Counted from the first letter of the stretch, positions 48,601 through 51,249 are shown. The stretch: 64,000 nt of DNA from Meandrina meandrites (GCA_963693305.1 OY855905.1:1385201-1449200); one strand, 5' to 3'. Notes: generated from the letters alone by a model not told the origin. Translations and numbers: made by a program.

Positions 48601-50782
48601 AACCATTAAATGAAAAATAACCAGTTGTCCCTTATGTTTGATGACATTTCAATTCAGTTAACAAGATTATTTGCCAATTAAACTCATCGACAATAGATGA
48701 GCTTGGGCGATGGTGCCTTAAAGGGGCACTGTCACGAGTATAACTTCAAAAATTCAACAGCTCAAAAACATGTTTACACCATTGAAACCTACTAACAGAG
48801 GTCAAGTTTTCTTAAAATTATTGTACCAGTGTACTGAAGCTATATATAGAGTGTTATCACTGTGATACCATCGGGAACTTTTGATCTCAACTTGAAAAAG
48901 TCAGCCTGACTTTTTCAAGTTCTGTCCTTGTGGTTTGGAAAAATTGATGAAAAATTTTTACGGTCACCCTCTTCTTTAAACAATTTGCTAGATATCCTTC
49001 CCTTTACATTCTAGGAGTACTTCCTACATGGTTGAAAGTACTCAGTCGTAATTTTGGTGCCGTTTTACTAAAAAAGCCAAAAAATGTCCGTGACAGTGCC
49101 CCTTTAAGGTGGATGGAGCCGAGCAACATCGAGTACAGGAAAGGAGGTATCCATGGCAACCCTGCGAGAGGCCACCACCAGGCACCGTCACACTGAATCG
49201 CTCAGTGGAATACTTACCGAACCCATGCCTCTTGAAGGGAGGGTGGAGTGGGCAAAAAAAAGGCTTGAAGCAGCACTGCAAGCAAGCTTGGTGCTAAAAT
49301 ACTGATGCGAACGAAAGAAAGCAAGCAACTGGATCGGTGAATTGCGAGGAGCCCCGGATAAACAAACATGGCCGACCCAGGCCTCCTGGGTCAAATGACC
49401 GCTGACCGGCATTATATCGAGGTTTAACTTTGCCTAAATGATATTTAGCCCCCTTAAAAATGCAAAGAAAATCCACACAACCAGTGAAAATCTGTAGAAT
49501 CAAAACAAACCCGAGTCTCTTGAATACTTTTATGACACCTTGCCCTTTGAGACCTTGCATGACCAACTGTCTCTCAGTTCAGGAAATTTATATGTTTATT
49601 GTAAAACATGATCACGTTTTTGCCAAATTAAATTACATTTTCATAGCTGGTTATTTACCATCCCTGCTCTAAAAACGAAACTACTCTGCCCTCAGGCCAT
49701 GTCTGTACATGTACGTTGACAGCACGAAATAATATTATTGTTAAAACATAGCTATAAATACTACAGAACCGAATGGTCAGGAACAATCACCAAACATGTG
49801 ACTCCAAGGTCCATCAAAATGAACTTTGTTTACTGAGCAAGTATGCATTATTAATTTAACAACGAAGTAATACCCCACCCTTTTGCAGAATTTCTGTACC
49901 AAAAATTCTTTATGTCAATGAAAAAAGATATCACACAACAAGTACGGTAGAATATAATTATTATAAGTAAATGTCATTTTAAGGTGTGTTTTAAAAGGGC
50001 TGAAAACCAAGCCACAATTTTTTTTCAGCAAATGAAGCCAGATACAATGTAAATAAAGATTACATGTTACAAGCTTGCATTCGTACTAATGATGCCAACT
50101 TTAAATAATTGATATAAAGCCCACATTCTTAAAAAGATCTTACAAAACAGCAATTAATGTACCCTTCCAAAGTTACTTTTTCACAATAAATAAAAAAAAG
50201 TTCACAAAGCTGGCCGACTAAGCTTTTAGCTTATGTTTTATAACCAGCCATAATTGATAAAACAATTAACCCTCACTGTTCGTCCAAGAAAAGATAATCG
50301 ATCAACAAAACAAGGTAATAATACAAACAAACTAAAACACCTAGGAATTTTACAGTAAAGAAAGTATTGAACTGAAGTTAGAAAGGAGAAAAAACTAAAA
50401 TTTTTAATTCGATTTGCACGAAGTTTTTACAAATTCACTGGGAAATAAAGAAGGGGGCTGAAAGAAACCAGCTCTGCATTAAACGAAAAATACTGAAACT
50501 CTACGTGACCACTGCTTTGGAAAAATATTAGGCTTAAAGGCACTGCACAATATTACGAGAGCGCGAAATCTTTTCATAAAAACCTGCAATAATGTACGGC
50601 ATGTAGCTGTGCATATTCTGTTAATTCCTTGTCGAATGTTGGGAGATTTTTGCTGTGAAAACCAATTCTAAGGTCAGAAGAAGGTTAATGAATAGATTAG
50701 TTGAAACATAGAATACCCACCTGGAAGAATCGGCCAAAATTTTATCAAATTCGGCGTTGTCCTGAACTTCGTGCAAAGCCAT
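21303..50782 (-). CDS. GLRX3: Glutaredoxin-3 (PICOT), 13 coding exons, split by a Polinton
   Basis: The exons, in order of transcription, are 50721-50782, 48382-48490, 47701-47775, 47263-47382, 45453-45537, 45161-45250, 43055-43137, 42892-42953, 42091-42148, 41446-41501, 41288-41327, 21601-21693 and 21303-21347. They sum to 978 nt (325 aa) with every junction in phase. The N-terminal thioredoxin-like domain has the single-Cys WAPQC site (Cys36), as in PICOT. Grx-A and Grx-B each carry CGFS (Cys150 and Cys252) and the WPTYPQ and GGLDI glutathione/Fe-S-binding loops. By family it is a cytosolic/nuclear monothiol glutaredoxin that binds [2Fe-2S] clusters with BOLA2 and delivers iron. The length matches human GLRX3 (335 aa). 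Intron 11 is 19.6 kb only because of the Polinton; without it, it would be about 0.5 kb. Confidence 0.95.
21760..21765. repeat. Left target-site duplication of the Polinton (CTTGAA)
   Basis: CTTGAA is found again directly after the right TIR (40833-40838). The last A coincides with the first base of the left TIR, so one base may have been lost or shared. Confidence 0.65.
21765..22032. repeat. Left terminal inverted repeat of the Polinton (268 bp)
   Basis: It matches 40565-40832 in inverse orientation with no difference that I can see. The outer 206 bp (21765-21970) is itself a palindrome, beginning AGTAGTATAGCCGGGACTAA and ending with the inverse, with an imperfect centre near 21866. The inner 62 bp is non-palindromic. 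Confidence 0.95.
22027..22650 (+). other. Left sub-terminal region with a repeated TIR-edge motif
   Basis: CAAGCATTTAGAGGAATGCA plus CAG (the inner edge of the TIR, 22013-22036) is repeated exactly at 22627-22650 in direct orientation, 614 bp inward and just upstream of the second small gene. The stretch 22444-22626 has no ORF that I can support. Confidence 0.7.
22048..22443 (+). CDS. Polinton hypothetical acidic protein, 131 aa
   Basis: This is the first gene inside the left TIR. The N-terminus is basic (MGRGRKG...SRKKAK) and the middle is strongly acidic with EEEPEQQEE and two YDLT repeats. The C-terminus is predicted helical. No family is recognised. ATG 22048 is the first in frame. A competing +2 frame (from about 22074) is also open, but its composition (Arg/Asn/Thr-rich) looks like a shadow. 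There is no TATATA box before this gene, unlike the structural genes. Confidence 0.5.
   Translation: MGRGRKGLLCQSRKKAKIIRNRQSTEHTLFITEPEKGQIIDPPIHISDELLTVMKTMSPQDLKNTLIQPEEEPEQQEEIYDLTDKEEYDLTGSGEPVYETPIMTPQLYRRIMANEFSQDQVEYIIKKSLHL
22658..22930 (+). CDS. Polinton hypothetical basic protein, 90 aa
   Basis: The start is ATG 22658 (MSVKAKQNP), because the frame upstream has no ATG. The protein is charged and helical, rich in Lys/Glu ([15 protein letters not shown]). It sits 2 bp before the next gene, so the two may be co-transcribed. Not recognised. Confidence 0.5.
   Translation: MSVKAKQNPVKILKEVIAEIVKKYEESSHIIVKGQKVRKTLKQYIPYTEEEWEKEMEKRKGYKNRQLLNFIDKVFFEDGALQLEKRAIRK
22933..23280 (+). CDS. 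Polinton small CxxC protein, 115 aa
   Basis: It starts at ATG 22933. The N-terminal part is helical ([14 protein letters not shown]). A Cys cluster [19 protein letters not shown] at about 59-77 contains two CxxC pairs that could bind zinc. It ends 6 bp before the convergent fibre-like gene. Not assigned to a family. Confidence 0.5.
   Translation: MDTLELIQALPAELREQIRKEYVKIKLWQRKMQGWDEVNKAILEAPYCLKNEQITWILHCYKCNLECGRKYLCSLCYTRKRQREYLGPDMFDPNEYDPCFEKAITINSRVWSYTH
23287..25005 (-). CDS. Collagen-stalk fibre-like virion protein, 572 aa
   Basis: After about 20 residues there are ten uninterrupted Gly-X-Y triplets (about 22-51; [20 protein letters not shown]). Next come segments like [23 protein letters not shown] and a second similar one near 318-333, the pattern of trimeric phage and virus tail-fibre shafts. 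The C-terminal ~200 residues are Phe/Gly/Asn-rich and look like a LamG/ConA-type beta-sandwich. By analogy it would be a trimeric spike or fibre on the virion surface. A TATATAGAG box lies directly before the ATG (minus strand, about 25010-25018). It follows the ATPase gene by 2 bp on the same strand. The function is inference from architecture. Confidence 0.65.
   Translation of the reverse strand: MGFINGATGATQTHEESTSIRGEAGPPGPAGPTGPTGPAGPKGEKGDKGDSADFSTANIDEDILMNDHAIKQLANPTGDQDAVNLTSMKKYVGSNSISAGHSHKKNALAFLERGSGVTAVNSVTSVTFEDFTSNLHTVNKKAYTFNLVRTGVNSFNSRLALNKMPLPEGEYTICVEFFIPKVDTNWFISASTPNPVDTLNYHTKHFNSHNPKYSRTIINTRKYKDNDNTIYLDISNSSYYGSSPLEKAALIIYGAKGYQTDVDGTVYDQAFVIDDGDFTLQTDLDLNGFSLKNYDRGYKIENDEINFEKSIDMNDNLIIGVKNADRDTAAVNLKQATNLLNGKSSILQKQINLKQNKSYYETIFEYFFDLQDPDSFDMKNSYGSNIESVGGKLMLKNTVSLSDFDIKDGFSINGSHIQLDEIIDQNDEFTLFVSFLHDDSLTGQDYFIGLGNNSNPNNTIHFKPYVIMRNDKFMIRTPTRGLSYEESILSAYRNKHLFLWFCMRGKFYKAIICQGGHINETIVPERFQTNRIVINLPYKVQRIGYSNNFYDLYEKEFHKISFLEKAGGTYFE
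25008..25640 (-). CDS. Genome-packaging ATPase, FtsK/HerA (A32-like) family, 210 aa
   Basis: Walker A is GPSNSGKT at 34-41. Walker B is KIVIFDD at 107-113. A SQS sensor-type motif lies at 141-143. The N-terminal PADTFRM lead-in and the compact length fit Polinton and virophage packaging ATPases. It would pump the element's DNA into capsids. It starts at ATG 25640 after a TATATATA box that it shares with the divergent gene at 25669. Confidence 0.85.
   Translation of the reverse strand: MKIPNYDPSLTTKSNYKQGHHCMPADTFRMLICGPSNSGKTNILMHMLYRLLVYDKIYLCAKNLHQDKYQYMIDDFDTRVNPVAGYNVIEGANDVIPLETLSTDNQKIVIFDDMVCESNQNDIIDYFINGRHRNCSVIYLSQSYFKVPKNIRDNCSHFCIFNFLPRENNRIADELGIDRELLERATDAKYSFLYHDKPKKTTLKNFDENI
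25641..25668. promoter_or_regulatory. 28-bp divergent promoter between ATPase and the Pro-rich protein gene
   Basis: The two ATGs face away with only 28 bp between them. A single palindromic TATATATA (25651-25658) lies near the middle, about 10 bp from either start. Confidence 0.65.
25669..26511 (+). CDS. Polinton Pro/Thr/Ser-linker protein, 280 aa
   Basis: I chose ATG 25669 (MSMKKWQKL) because the upstream open frame has no ATG and contains the promoter. The protein is helical at the N-terminus, acidic at about 65-95, then has a long [12 protein letters not shown] linker (about 92-127). A C-terminal part has two GSxSVD repeats ([11 protein letters not shown] and [11 protein letters not shown]), each followed by a helix. 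The two GS-[ES]-VD modules suggest a duplicated domain joined by the flexible linker. It sits between the ATPase and the minor-capsid-like gene, so a virion role is likely. No family is recognised. Confidence 0.55.
   Translation: MSMKKWQKLVSEKAEVEQQNDKILAVIKNNKINKGFGQLSGEDLFKPITSRLDKLQVGDSNSKEEEEVPDYGMDEFDLNNPFDGDFNPDAETPTPSPSPTPTPTPSPTPSPTTSPPSPTSTPLPPLAEEEETELMEDVQPSKWGPPQELVIKGSESVDLQTLNSLLTKNKDNPDYVVKSKKSKFHGYTLADIKEARDEILDRRKGNKKPSDVTPQEWEMEGSGSVDPNALVERLHLSLASIQAGNTSLKLKKQVKQMLGLLVKLKEITQKEAHKILGTII
26503..26558 (+). promoter_or_regulatory. Duplicated ATTATATAAGCAACATG start region
   Basis: ATTATATAAGCAACATG occurs twice, ending at 26519 and 26558. The first ATG opens only seven codons. 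The second starts the minor-capsid-like gene. The first copy overlaps the end of the upstream gene. Confidence 0.7.
26556..27334 (+). pseudogene. Minor-capsid (penton-like) protein gene, frameshifted
   Basis: Frame 1 (26556-26801) starts [16 protein letters not shown] and runs well until about residue 55 (NELVSMSYS). It then degenerates into Asn/Thr-rich sequence and stops. The conserved-looking continuation lies in another frame from about 26726 to 27334 ([20 protein letters not shown] ...). The break therefore falls near 26715-26735 and shifts the frame by a single-nucleotide-type event. The whole resembles the single-jelly-roll minor capsid (penton) protein found beside the major capsid gene in Polintons: the F-x-F-x-L N-terminus and the DGxYDYxxLN motif are the clues. 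As it stands no full-length protein would be made without frameshifting. Confidence 0.65.
27354..27863 (+). CDS. Polinton highly basic core-like protein, 169 aa
   Basis: The protein is extremely Lys-rich. The middle contains Ala/Glu/Lys helices ([12 protein letters not shown]), and three tandem copies of PKSKK-x-PS-x-K lie at about 86-118. The composition fits a DNA-condensing virion core protein, but no family is matched. The box before it is GTATAATAATG. Confidence 0.55.
   Translation: MNHPSEWTRYYDAPKGTYRYKHKGTGVVRDTLMNIGKQVKKKVTRKTLEKAVNEASKQMLKKAAEKAEEKAADKIQAVLRNSNSVTDPRPKSKKPSNVKPKSKKTPSVKPKSKKTPSQKLSTESKQKLKKMLNPGVATQLSGDSRKKLQQILNAGRAARLKVNQLIAEN
27847..27906 (+). repeat. Tandem 13-15 bp repeat after the core-like gene
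   Basis: ATTGATAGCAGAAA is repeated four times at the gene's end; the first copy encodes its last residues and stop. Confidence 0.85.
27937..28068 (+). CDS. Possible micro-ORF, 43 aa
   Basis: The ATG follows ATATATAGGCCGCAAG, the same box-to-ATG layout as the other structural genes of this element. The peptide starts [16 protein letters not shown] and is hydrophobic at the C-terminus. The small size means it could be a decayed gene start. The only support is the promoter match. Confidence 0.4.
   Translation: MFRSHRHLENIGTLSVQELFFQLIGWLGVELGVSPVRMVYFMG
28069..30249. other. 2.2-kb non-coding block within the Polinton
   Basis: I see no convincing gene here. It is bracketed by a direct repeat: 28103-28146 and 30191-30236 share GCCGACTAAGAG and AAAAATAACTCAAAAACAG. 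Inside, diverged copies of a segment containing ACTTGTAAGCGTAACAT / ACTTGCAAGCATAACGT occur near 28710 and 29190, with a further fragment near 29400. It could be a foreign insertion or a decayed gene region. Confidence 0.6.
30250..31467 (+). CDS. Major capsid protein, double-jelly-roll type (probable), 405 aa
   Basis: This is the largest structural ORF. It is beta-rich and has no transmembrane or enzymatic motif. It has the N-terminal block [20 protein letters not shown], the hydrophilic strand pairs typical of jelly rolls, and the sequence [12 protein letters not shown] in the middle, and it lies immediately before a small basic protein and the protease as in other Polintons. The assignment rests on position and composition rather than a catalytic motif. 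It is on the short side for Polinton capsids. ATG 30250 is preceded by the AAAATAACTCAAAAACAG motif rather than by TATATA. Confidence 0.7.
   Translation: MLDKPITIPGNNQHQVKTNYKFTLTDRDNWYDWYNAYFRADFTFEATADGAQVAADARSAPINSSFSLINKLVVKSSGKNIYNVDNIHKLIFIKNLLDFSDDFARSAAKDQFWYLDTDNSNVTAAAATNLGIRQRGLLAHAGLTVETLIPLNRYSFFEELSDKLLPPMQMEFEIELQSDAELIWQNDGTNRRIVVRNFELWVPMLRFTSEGQKLANENFLKPQKWTYLNEMIQPSSSRRDAFGQWQINPGIKDAKHVFIFIQQSRKEKALTQNPYFFDTFNIDGDNSAKLSTCRLQYGSSQYYPELDYDENFKLRILNDLKNYRYRKNDYNTGVQLQPNNFKDLYPVLYFDLRENKDNMTNDPKQMVFHYRLNEAANAQDYTIYAGILYESEFALRQVGNELVMV
31480..31618 (+). repeat. Triplicated promoter-like repeat upstream of the small basic gene
   Basis: AAAGTGAAATAATTT followed by (TGT)ATGAAATATAAGAGATG or a variant occurs three times (about 31470-31503, 31550-31580 and 31581-31618). 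Only the last ATG opens a gene. TAGCAACTTTG is also repeated between them. Confidence 0.75.
31616..32023 (+). CDS. Polinton small basic virion-type protein, 135 aa
   Basis: It starts at ATG 31616 ([17 protein letters not shown]). Two helix modules repeat: [15 protein letters not shown] and [15 protein letters not shown]. The C-terminus is Gly/Pro-rich with two TGSGMR repeats. ITGGS at about 39-43 matches the (M/I/L)xGG-x consensus of adenain cleavage sites. It overlaps the protease ORF downstream. By position it is likely a processed core or cement protein; no formal family is known to me. Confidence 0.6.
   Translation: MTTYYPHKISLTDGQKVNLARAFGRGEAVTLRFKNEAITGGSDTLHLTTRQIKKIERAIKNKTGVDIEMSKTQIRRVHNAIKKTTGVDNASKKKTGSGMRVKPPTGSGMRINPPPYMRPPPFIGSWGDQKKARLR
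31983..32450 (+). CDS. Adenain-like cysteine protease (Ulp1/C5 type), no ATG
   Basis: The core is clear: GTHWVCCW (catalytic His63 counted from 31983), YFDSFG (Asp75) and VRCGYYC (Cys112), as in adenovirus maturation protease and SUMO proteases. By family it cleaves virion precursor proteins. The reading frame is open upstream into the previous gene but has no ATG until after the N-terminal third. It overlaps that gene by 41 bp in another frame, across a run of eight A at about 31999-32008. Translation may begin at a non-ATG codon or by frameshifting on the A run, or the start may be lost. The coordinate 31983 is a TTG and is only the left limit used here. Confidence 0.8.
   Translation: MVLGVIKKKPAFVDVPLTDYDLQRWCRYLKIPIKGIFARDEIHVKNHSPCIINMDDLGGAGTHWVCCWGSTEYFDSFGLPPPAEWEIELILEGKQTFLRNDNQLQWEYSVRCGYYCLLFLNERNKGRSFRDILSMFSKNTHTNEAVVKDYFTHNV
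32458..32506 (+). repeat. Relic of a duplicated gene end
   Basis: AAATTAAGACCAAAAGATAT and the following ATACCGGGAAACAAG nearly match the 3' end of the second module gene (about 33433-33476) but here belong to no ORF. It looks like the tail of a lost upstream copy. Confidence 0.75.
32552..32881 (+). CDS. Cys-module protein 1, 109 aa
   Basis: The N-terminal module (1-45) has [12 protein letters not shown], then [14 protein letters not shown], with Cys5, Cys35 and Cys38, a possible small zinc ribbon. After a GG at 54-55 comes a short C-terminal part, amphipathic and Ala-rich ([16 protein letters not shown]), that could be a membrane-active helix as in adenovirus protein VI; that is speculation. 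The ATG follows ATATATAGGTAGG. It is the first of three genes with the same module. Confidence 0.65.
   Translation: MKVYCVKEKRFTPNVVGSEKITTTKNNRRMLKVKCASCGITKTRFLPVNGDKKGGALSSRRGPSTVDKIAYVASNFVTPAPSFAAAAKILGSQALKGVTDNVKYFRKSR
32918..33496 (+). CDS. Cys-module protein 2, 192 aa
   Basis: It has the same N-terminal module ([14 protein letters not shown] ... KCASCG). I start it at ATG 32918, directly after TATATAGGTAGG, rather than at 32900, which lies inside that box. After QEGGN (GG at 64-65) it has a longer basic C-terminal domain with [18 protein letters not shown], aromatic helices and a C-terminal [13 protein letters not shown]. The C-terminal domain is unrelated to those of its two neighbours. 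Function unknown. Confidence 0.65.
   Translation: MEVYCVKEKRFTPNVPGSEKITTAKNGRRLLKVKCASCGITKTRFISDSWIKPENAQSGAAQEGGNLLDPIFKWTRRGLPKKKREELARAEKRLFGGGVFDTVGNTAAEAFFEYGVPYLAKQGVKQGRYFASEFLRQPEYQKKLANKAKPIARKAVNYTIDALSGDLLTKASNRLRPKDMIPGNKMKGGCHN
33536..34399 (+). CDS. Cys-module protein 3 with a phospholipase A2-like domain, 287 aa
   Basis: The same module occupies 1-45, followed by QSGGN. The rest has the parvovirus-VP1/Polinton-type PLA2 pattern: Ca-binding loop [13 protein letters not shown] (98-110) and the catalytic helix [10 protein letters not shown] with His141-Asp142. By family, viral PLA2 domains breach endosomal membranes during entry. The C-terminal third ([14 protein letters not shown] ...) is of unknown fold. 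The box before it is ATTATATAAG. It is the third tandem paralogue of the N-module. Confidence 0.7.
   Translation: MEVYCVKEKRFTPNVPGSEKNTTTKNGRRLLKVKCASCGITKTRFVSNKTQSGGNYDMRIYAGNRVDDPTNPLYQRGGGFDLHKAIGKLPKPKKGWTLPGHNYTGPYNPLEKQLSYDPQTGKILKIYQQPTGATDAVSMQHDVDYAVCAGKKNEKSCKHVADKKMVKALDAIPKNKRQWGHAAARNAISSKQKVGLGVGETINKNIGEKIPGFQPAQDVAAAIMAVTGGDKDLFKKYWSGDIAKGAFNKKTGLFSKKFWTHPKNTTGPCNQIIYDKKTGKYRNTYCD
34425..34943 (+). CDS. Polinton membrane protein, 172 aa
   Basis: It is preceded by CATATATAGAA. A charged helical N-terminus is followed by a 50-residue hydrophobic region (about 41-95) that is Gly/Ala/Val-rich ([16 protein letters not shown]) and fits a transmembrane hairpin, then a basic stretch (RKAKKHEK) and a helical tail. 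No family is recognised. Its stop overlaps the convergent gene by 4 bp. Confidence 0.55.
   Translation: MDSATKFRRDEIEMIKKNLENQLVHYYQTSAKFKRWHTRCQTVCALTGGVATILTGSGLAASLSAVGVVVGGPLIATAALFSLVSTSGMVTIKFFLRKAKKHEKIQTLAEATLSTINSLISTALEDGKISDSEYQDIVKRYNSFTTAKTKLRFSNHTDGGVKVNRTSKTTSV
34940..35470 (-). CDS. Polinton hypothetical protein, 176 aa
   Basis: I start it at ATG 35470 ([18 protein letters not shown]), placed right after TATATA. An in-frame ATG at 35488 lies upstream of that box. The protein is acidic in the first third ([11 protein letters not shown]) and then helical with Cys/Tyr residues. The C-terminal part is Lys-rich ([12 protein letters not shown]). It is the convergent neighbour of the membrane protein and the divergent neighbour of the integrase. 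Not recognised. Confidence 0.5.
   Translation of the reverse strand: MDTKMSLGLPKGCGKKELNEMLLEDQEAKIKEIKPEIELDLYAWEPPLPDEPYEEVRDRPKLWYLIAVLKKTGISLDQVGDNMGLTFLGNVIYQFKRHQQLSCYPGSCNYVCFLYNYFQKVSSIDWPAKNAILGKLTKRLPKMRQTRNKAEKSFNEWWKEEMLKQIIYYRYQVSHH
35471..35498. promoter_or_regulatory. 28-bp divergent promoter between the 176-aa protein gene and the integrase
   Basis: It contains TATATA near the minus-strand start and AATTATTTAA near the plus-strand start, with GGCCGCGC between them. It has the same length as the ATPase/Pro-rich divergent spacer. Confidence 0.6.
35499..36497 (+). CDS. Retroviral-type integrase (rve, DD35E), 332 aa
   Basis: The catalytic triad is visible: Asp73 in HQADLLFL, Asp140 in [10 protein letters not shown] and Glu175 in QAIVERFNR. 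The Asp140-Glu175 spacing of 35 is the canonical DD35E. The C-terminal ~100 residues (VLVRYL ... [18 protein letters not shown]) form a small beta domain, SH3- or chromo-like, that may read chromatin. By family it joins the TIR ends to host DNA with 6-bp staggering. It is full length and appears intact. Its stop overlaps the PolB stop from the other strand by 3 bp. Confidence 0.9.
   Translation: MDRKLERRYYSPQGYWKGISAIKKLAVAAKVPEVVAKEWLFKQALWQIYLPAPRYIPRPKFDVPTPNKVHQADLLFLPHDKVDSNSVAKTYKYALTVVDIASRFKEAQPLTSKNSDEVAKAFKTIYTRGPLKWPQLLQVDPGHEFMGAVTKEMENHKTSIRRGHPEIHRDQAIVERFNRTLAERLFGHQYAVEMRSPEGLRSREWVKRLPKVVSALNNQVTRLIGMKPAAAIKKKNVYAEPATKYLRPVGENEKKLPSIVLVRYLYQPGELEGGTKRATDPIWSLDVYNIERSFSKPNQPVLYYLSDGPKRGFVREELLVVPPNTELPPAVN
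36494..40507 (-). CDS. Protein-primed family B DNA polymerase, 1337 aa
   Basis: Exonuclease motifs: YDFEAYGD (Exo I, Asp568/Glu570), [10 protein letters not shown] (Exo II, Asp684) and YYNNLDV (Exo III, Asp814). Polymerase motifs: [10 protein letters not shown] (A, Asp917), [10 protein letters not shown] (B, about 1087) and QMDTDSN (C, Asp1186/Asp1188). Before these lie an OTU-like peptidase region (DNMCLWRC, Cys272; GKHAF, His373), a C2HC finger (Cys389, Cys392, His405, Cys409) and a region with [11 protein letters not shown] (491-501) that looks like an endonuclease-type fold. It replicates the element from the TIR ends with a protein primer. It starts at ATG 40507 after TAATATACA and is uninterrupted. 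Confidence 0.95.
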   Translation of the reverse strand: MDEIDFSSFENVDLESLEQELAKIDPAELRHLSQLLSENVPAVKKIIKNVLVEPLTETRKQRYKPSLQVLQPLQPKPYQPTAPPRNKNKRQLLRQFDPIQPNNIRNVTDYQNEIQNLYEVTKFEGIEEKSGRRFKRWRFIKDLNKDLTPKFMEKIRENVRTSFYMRHTYSYKLRNIEDGTIIFYYQNKGSPWMNTYAEAENWLINREAVRLDADSIERPNTKWIFEEHFNVDVKVVLDRQPLMGTGPLPNWLRNLAHSRSMVALDTYRDNMCLWRCIAVHKGARPDRSTKAAQGLAKSFFKLRDTPTNCAKTSLDELEKVEMHLNKGTAFSGWLGIRVYVPERVDEKEVVWHLARNPAPQFKNVMTIGIFGKHAFLIKDIKKLGKTYACIHCKARFTQATHLQRHVERCAQGKTVIDCPGEKVEAPQTAYEKAFYPKHKASKESIQWLEYVAKHWKIPIHHAMSGHGGERWIEKRPVDGYNHEKKLVLQYHGCYWHGCPKCYPDRNKIIDRGDRTREDLFQATKRRTAYLRKAGYRVIECWACEVGDKYIEQLPEAKTKSYPHAILYDFEAYGDNNQRKEPTSTLTIENVHVPISVSIGDTLETTITQDGKQAPKTTHICEKDPAELIRKFMKELERRGKNIRTKVRDEFMPADVNLLPKDQRKKIEEWCDQVPVLGFNSGTYDLNLIKKHFAEKLADTTNKVRVAKNGNKIMFLLTSGFRFLDIINYLGPGTSYEKWVKAYDCKTTKSWFPYEWFDRPEKLDYPGLPDYPHWYSKLKNEFTLKLSEWKDCKQTFREKGMKTFKDWVRYYNNLDVAPGLEALEKMRNFYTGKGIDIMKDAVSIPGVSLHYLLRGAIERNAELYAPSKEAYEMLKEAVVGGPSLVFTRYHEVGKTRIRSHQYTVPRDAKLCQNILGYDANALYLSTMLRDMPCGKERVVHYTDEYQIDGAPVLTHRLKERSWFGYAEIDIEIPNHLHQKFEEMCPFFHNKPVPAKAVPEHMLKYLRDTGRKRGEDKKLMGTLSAQKILVYAPLLLWYVNHGAVIKRVYRTIDYTPAKIFPWFVEQVTEARRTGDVEKSKALLADIFKLLGNSGYGKLIEALERQTNVIYTKDEKVVDRALRSAYFSDLDEIGEAYELESRKARITIRRPFQVGIAVYQLAKLRMLEFYYDFLDRYFDRKDFELIQMDTDSNYLAISGKKLEDIVKPELREEFEKQKKNWLAWDKWSGRTPGLFKLECEGDRMIALCSKCYYIDHIANNQEVKKKFSTKGMSKKQNNINWHRFKTALEGHQDMATNRGFRMRDGNIVTYEQEKLGLSAYYDKRWVLSDGIHTEPIEYHI
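40565..40832. repeat. Right terminal inverted repeat of the Polinton (268 bp)
   Basis: It is the exact inverse of 21765-22032, including the outer 206-bp palindrome (40627-40832). It is followed by CTTGAA (40833-40838). Confidence 0.95.
40833..43054. other. GLRX3 introns 7-11 (right of the Polinton)
   Basis: Between the exons at 41288-41327, 41446-41501, 42091-42148 and 42892-42953 I see no other gene. There are G runs at 41124-41141 and 42423-42450 and a CCCT repeat near 42311-42328. Confidence 0.6.
43200..43460 (+). mobile_element. tRNA-derived SINE, diverged
   Basis: A degenerate A box (TAACTATTAAGTGTGTTGGA) and a B-box-like GATTTGAGCCCC are followed by the body TTGTGTTCTTGGGCACGGCA and AGCATCCCATCCAGGG. 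It belongs to the same family as 48028-48333 but in the opposite orientation. It lies in GLRX3 intron 6. Confidence 0.7.
43483..44478. mobile_element. 996-bp non-autonomous element, CAGGG ends, 5-bp TSD
   Basis: The ends CAGGGTTTTCAATAAG and CTTATTGAAAACCCTG are inverted, with ACCTT duplicated on both sides (43478-43482 and 44479-44483). The subterminal palindrome GGGGGAGCATGCCCCC lies at about 44369-44384. There is no transposase. It is probably hAT-like, but the superfamily is uncertain. Confidence 0.8.
44780..45063. repeat. Interspersed TTCCATGACTTTCC repeat
   Basis: The phrase CCATGACTTTCCA and variants occur at least six times, ending with CCAGTACGAACCCTG. It is a dispersed repeat of a type seen in many marine animals; its boundaries are uncertain. 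Confidence 0.6.
45778..46634. mobile_element. 857-bp element with TA target site and 30-bp TIRs
   Basis: CCGTAAACACCCGCAGATAA on the left pairs with TTATCTGCGGGTGTTTGCGG on the right (one mismatch), and GCCGCACC continues the arm. TA lies on both sides. There is no ORF. It sits in GLRX3 intron 4. Confidence 0.75.
48028..48333 (-). mobile_element. tRNA-derived SINE
   Basis: On the minus strand it starts GGGAGGCGCAGTGGCCTAAT (A box) and has GGTTCAAGCCC (B box). The body includes TTGTGTTCTTAAGCAAGACA and AGCATCCCATCTATGGGGGA, ending near AGACTTTACCTTAACCTTAT. It is not a tRNA gene, because the anticodon arm does not fold and the body continues for about 230 bp. It lies in GLRX3 intron 2. Confidence 0.8.
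48722..49103. mobile_element. 382-bp MITE with TTAA target site
   Basis: AGGGGCACTGTCACG and its inverse CGTGACAGTGCCCCT bound the element, with TTAA at 48718-48721 and 49104-49107. The TTAA duplication points to Kolobok- or piggyBac-type mobilisation. It lies in GLRX3 intron 1. Confidence 0.8.
49104..50720. other. GLRX3 intron 1, remainder
   Basis: AT-rich. No gene or clear element boundary is seen. Confidence 0.5.
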
Positions 50783-51240
50783 CTTCTCTGGCGCAGAAAC
50801 TTGCGCAATCAACTTAACCAGCAGTACTGTAAAAAATTCATGCGCACTACTTTTCAAGAGAGCAGTGGGAGACTGGGAACAAAAATGTATCGCGTGATCG
50901 CGTGTTGAGATCGCGTGACTCAACATCAGGTGATTTCTCCTGGTCTCTGATTGGTCAAGAGCGAGACACATTTTTAAGCGGAAAACAACTTCGAACTCAT
51001 TTTTTTTCGGAAGACGGATCGTTGCAGCGTTATGCACGTGTGTCGTCCTCTCTCCGACACACAGCGCCGCTCTTTATAGCGTTGCATGACGAGCAGTCCC
51101 TATTTCTTTTCGCAGTCCGTCGAGCGTGAAGCGAAAAAGAAAATGCCAGGCGAAAATTCGGGACGAGGCGAGGCGGTCCAACTTGATGTCATCAAAATTC
51201 TAAAGTCTAAACTGTTAATAAATCCTACAAATCTATATAT
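50783..51240. promoter_or_regulatory. GLRX3 upstream region
   Basis: It must contain the GLRX3 5' UTR and promoter. No TATA box is near the ATG. Open frames here have no splice support. Confidence 0.4.
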
Positions 51241-51249
51241 AGAGCGTTT

